DNA from: an uncultured Rhodospirillaceae bacterium
GTDB taxonomy: Bacteria; Pseudomonadota; Alphaproteobacteria; MPNO01
Direction: 5' to 3'
NCBI GenBank assembly: GCA_937916005.1
Contig: CALGIA010000296.1
Span: 1-36,029, forward strand
DNA: 36,029 nt
This document shows positions 33,874 through 36,029 of this stretch, in pieces. The notes beneath the pieces were generated by a model. It had not been told where the DNA came from. It ran no database searches and saw only the letters and a list, made by a program, of their open reading frames with translations. How positions within the stretch are numbered: the first letter of the stretch is position 1; each line of letters starts with the position of its first letter. The translations under genes were made by a program, and so were the position numbers.

Positions 33874-35241
33874 TTATACCACGCCGTAAGCGAGCATGGC
33901 GTCGGCCACTTTGACGAAGCCCCCGATATTGGCGCCCTTCATGAAGTTGACGTAGCTATCGCTTTCCTGCCCATAGGTCACGCATTTCTCATGGATATTG
34001 TCCATGGTATCCTTCAAAAGCCGCTGAAGTTCGTCTTCGGACCAGGAAATCCGGGCGCTGTTCTGGCTCATTTCCAGGCCCGACACCGCCACGCCGCCCG
34101 CATTGGCGGCCTTGCTCGGCCCAAAGGCGATTTTGGCGTCCAAAAAGATCTGGATGCCATCCTGTTCGGTCGGCATGTTCGCGCCTTCCGAAACCCCGAT
34201 GCAGCCATTTTTCACCAGGGCGACGGCATCGGCTTTTGAAATTTCATTCTGTGTCGCACACGGGAAGGCGAGATCGCAGGGCACATGCCAGGGGCTTTTA
34301 CCCGCATGGAATGTCGCATCGTACTTATCGGCATATTCGGAGATCCGGCCACGCCGCACTTCCTTGAGCTCTTTTACGTAGGCGAGCTTTTCTTCATCGA
34401 TCCCGGCGCGGTCGTGAATAAAGCCCGACGAATCCGAAAGGGTTACCGCTGTGCCGCCAAGCTGATTGATTTTTTCCACCGCGTGGGTCGCCACATTCCC
34501 GGAACCGGACACCACACAGGTTTTGCCGTCGACCGCATCGTTGCGGAAACCGAGCATGCTGTCCATGAAATAGACCGCGCCATATCCGGTCGCTTCGGTG
34601 CGGATTTCACTGCCGCCGAATTCGAGCCCCTTGCCCGTCAACACCCCGACAAACTGGTTGGTCAGCCGCTTGTACTGGCCGAACAGATATCCGATTTCAC
34701 GGGCGCCCACGCCGATGTCGCCCGCCGGCACATCCATGTTCGGCCCGATATGATGGTGCAGTTCGGTCATGAAAGCCTGACAGAACCGCATGACTTCGGA
34801 ATCCGTTTTGCCTTTCGGGTTGAAATCCGACCCGCCCTTGCCGCCGCCCATGGGAAGGCCGGTCAGGGAATTCTTGAAGGTCTGCTCGAAGGCGAGAAAC
34901 TTCAGGATGCTGAGATTGACGCTCTTGTGGAACCGGATCCCACCCTTATAGGGGCCGATGGAGTTGTTGTTCTGAACCCGGTAGCCACGATTGACCCGGA
35001 TATTGCCGTCGTCATCCTCCCAACAGATTCGAAAAATGATGATCCGGTCGGGTTCGGACATGCGCTCGAGAATTTGCCGGTCGTGATAGACGGGCTTGTC
35101 CGCGATATAGGGAAAGATATCGTGGGCGACTTCGAAAACCGCCTGGTTGAATTCGAGCTCGCCCGGGTTGCGACGCTCAACGCCTTCGACGAAACGCTGC
35201 AGATATTCCGATGTTTTCTCCGGCGTGGCGATCTTGGACAT
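33874..35241 (-). CDS. gdhA: NADP-type glutamate dehydrogenase
   Basis: A 455-residue hexameric-type glutamate dehydrogenase interconverting 2-oxoglutarate plus ammonium and glutamate. The catalytic region is intact: NNSIGPYKGGIRFHKSVN (Lys99), KNSLTGLPMGGGKGGSDFNPKGKTDSE (Lys135), and PAGDIGVGAREIGYLFGQYK. The Rossmann motif VVSGSGNVA (244-251) is followed by VTLSDSSGFI, where Ser-Asp-Ser replaces the long acidic pattern of NAD enzymes. This fits the NADP-dependent, assimilatory S50 class like E. coli GdhA (about 447 aa). GGGGAAAG lies before the ATG. It starts 30 bases after the stop of the multihaem cytochrome gene and may be co-transcribed with it. Confidence 0.97.
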   Translation of the reverse strand: MSKIATPEKTSEYLQRFVEGVERRNPGELEFNQAVFEVAHDIFPYIADKPVYHDRQILERMSEPDRIIIFRICWEDDDGNIRVNRGYRVQNNNSIGPYKGGIRFHKSVNLSILKFLAFEQTFKNSLTGLPMGGGKGGSDFNPKGKTDSEVMRFCQAFMTELHHHIGPNMDVPAGDIGVGAREIGYLFGQYKRLTNQFVGVLTGKGLEFGGSEIRTEATGYGAVYFMDSMLGFRNDAVDGKTCVVSGSGNVATHAVEKINQLGGTAVTLSDSSGFIHDRAGIDEEKLAYVKELKEVRRGRISEYADKYDATFHAGKSPWHVPCDLAFPCATQNEISKADAVALVKNGCIGVSEGANMPTEQDGIQIFLDAKIAFGPSKAANAGGVAVSGLEMSQNSARISWSEDELQRLLKDTMDNIHEKCVTYGQESDSYVNFMKGANIGGFVKVADAMLAYGVV

Positions 35242-35271
35242 GGCTTTCCCCTATGTGCGGAATGTGTGCGG

Positions 35272-36027
35272 CTAAGGCTTGTAACCGGGAATCCTGGTTG
35301 CGAGAAACGGCGTCTCGATCAGGCCGGCGTGATAGTTGTGGCACGTCAGACAGGTTTCGCCAGCGAATTCCGGATTATGGCAATCGGCGCAGACGGCGCG
35401 CGGCAGCGGGCTGAAATTCGATGCGAATTTTGCGGGGTCGGGCTGAGCGTATGATTGCTGATATTTTGCTTTTTCGTCAATCTGGTGGCAGGTGAGACAG
35501 CCTTTCGCGCCAACCACGCCGAAATGGGGCGCATGGGAAAATGCCGTCAGACGATCTGTTGTCTGTTTTACCGGGCGCGGGCCCCAATTCACCTGTTTGG
35601 CGCCAGCGGGGCTTGAATCGACACTGTGACATTTGGTGCAGCTCCCCTGCGCATTCTTGCCGGTCAGGGACTTGAAAACGGCCACGCCCGAACCGTTGGC
35701 GGCCGCATTCCGCCCGGCATAATCAAGCCATGACGTCAGGAAACGGTCTTCGTGGCCCGTCGGGTGAAACAATATCGCGTGATCGCGCCGATACCAGCCG
35801 CCGAGGCGCGCGAAACTCTCCTCGTCTACTTCAGGGGCCGCGGCCGATGGCGCGGCGGCATCGGTGGGCGCGGGTTCCACCGTAATTGAGGCCGCATCAT
35901 CGGAACCGCCCGACAGGATGTCCGGCTTGTCTTCATTGCCGTCGGCCAAAATGTCGGACTTGTCCTCCGCAAGGATGTCTTCCTTGCCACCCGAAAGAAT
36001 ATCCGACTTATCATCGCCGCCCGAAAG
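35272..36027 (-). CDS. Multihaem cytochrome c with acidic repeat linker (partial at right edge)
   Basis: This frame is open to the window's end, so the N-terminus is missing; the visible part is 251 residues. Four CXXCH haem sites are seen: CTKCH (35626-35640), CLTCH (35485-35499), CADCH (35377-35391) and CLTCH (35338-35352). Histidines in FSHAPHFG and HNYHAG could be distal ligands, suggesting a bis-His low-potential cytochrome of the cytochrome c3 or doubled-CXXCH kind. Before these, residues at 35896-36009 form an acidic run with four K-(S/E/P)-D-I-L-(S/A) units, then an Ala/Pro-rich stretch. TTG 35949 would be a start inside the repeats but is unlikely, since the repeat pattern continues upstream. 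I cannot assign a family name or partner. gdhA lies 30 bases downstream. Confidence 0.85.
   Translation of the reverse strand, partial: LSGGDDKSDILSGGKEDILAEDKSDILADGNEDKPDILSGGSDDAASITVEPAPTDAAAPSAAAPEVDEESFARLGGWYRRDHAILFHPTGHEDRFLTSWLDYAGRNAAANGSGVAVFKSLTGKNAQGSCTKCHSVDSSPAGAKQVNWGPRPVKQTTDRLTAFSHAPHFGVVGAKGCLTCHQIDEKAKYQQSYAQPDPAKFASNFSPLPRAVCADCHNPEFAGETCLTCHNYHAGLIETPFLATRIPGYKP
35896..36009 (-). repeat. Repeat array encoding K-x-D-I-L units in the multihaem cytochrome
   Basis: Four imperfect units read KSDILSGG (35986-36009), KEDILAED (35962-35985), KSDILADGNED (35929-35961) and KPDILSGGSDD (35896-35928). Periods are 8, 8, 11 and 11 residues. A preceding LSGGDD at the window edge looks like the end of a further unit, so the array probably continues beyond the window. 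Confidence 0.8.
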
Positions 36028-36029
36028 AG

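Noticed and set aside
35272..35949. TTG at 35949 as start of the multihaem cytochrome
   Set aside because: The same repeat pattern continues in frame upstream to the window edge, and no ribosome site or signal peptide is present at this codon.

Overview
The window looks like chromosomal DNA from a Gram-negative alphaproteobacterium, probably a Rhodospirillales-like or related environmental lineage. The reasons are high GC codon use, a kdsB gene (KDO-containing LPS), a CycM-type membrane-anchored cytochrome c, a complete cbb3 oxidase locus in the fixNOQP-fixGHIS order, a PAS_5-family protein, and a short 4.5S-type SRP RNA beside dnaX. Species cannot be named from the sequence alone. I see no rRNA, tRNA, transposon, prophage or CRISPR array. 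Gene density is very high: no gene-free stretch exceeds 200 bases.

Layout. 1-4.3 kb: a partial amidohydrolase translationally coupled to a gamma-glutamyltransferase-like hydrolase (minus), then a YciI-like protein, an MmgE/PrpD protein and a small orphan protein (plus). 4.3-6.6 kb: an XRE regulator, a YfcG-like glutathione transferase and an EamA exporter. 6.6-9.5 kb: the DNA metabolism operon dnaX-ybaB-recR (minus), with the SRP RNA gene and its promoter just upstream. 9.5-14.3 kb: NudC-like NAD(H) pyrophosphatase, kdsB-pheA (minus), a c-type cytochrome, a PAS_5 protein and a HisN-type phosphatase. 14.3-21.9 kb: a peptide ABC importer of the Yej type with two tandem substrate-binding proteins (yejA1, yejA2, yejB, yejE, yejF), tightly coupled by overlapping start and stop codons. 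21.9-25.2 kb (minus): a LigB-superfamily dioxygenase, SDR-type threonine dehydrogenase and Kbl, the last two forming a threonine-to-glycine pathway. 25.3-33.1 kb: ccoNOQP followed by the assembly genes ccoGHIS. 33.0-36 kb (minus): a DUF2189 membrane protein, glutamate dehydrogenase, and a multiheme cytochrome c that runs off the window's right end.

How the genes work together. The cbb3 locus is a complete terminal oxidase module with its copper ATPase and maturation factors, suited to low-oxygen respiration. The small CcoQ gene (50 aa) is present between ccoO and ccoP. The Yej importer, Kbl/Tdh, glutamate dehydrogenase and the GGT-like enzyme suggest use of peptides and amino acids as carbon and nitrogen sources (inference).

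Most of the window is recognisable housekeeping or catabolic content. The least explained element is the right-edge cytochrome. At least four CXXCH haem motifs follow an acidic linker made of repeated K-(S/E/P)-D-I-L-(S/A) units, and the gene sits 30 bases upstream of gdhA. Other points worth a second look are a 129-base tail-to-tail overlap that extends CcoS, a 24-base repeat at the 3' ends of recR and pheA, a LigB-type dioxygenase next to threonine catabolism, and an orphan 70-residue protein beside the XRE regulator.
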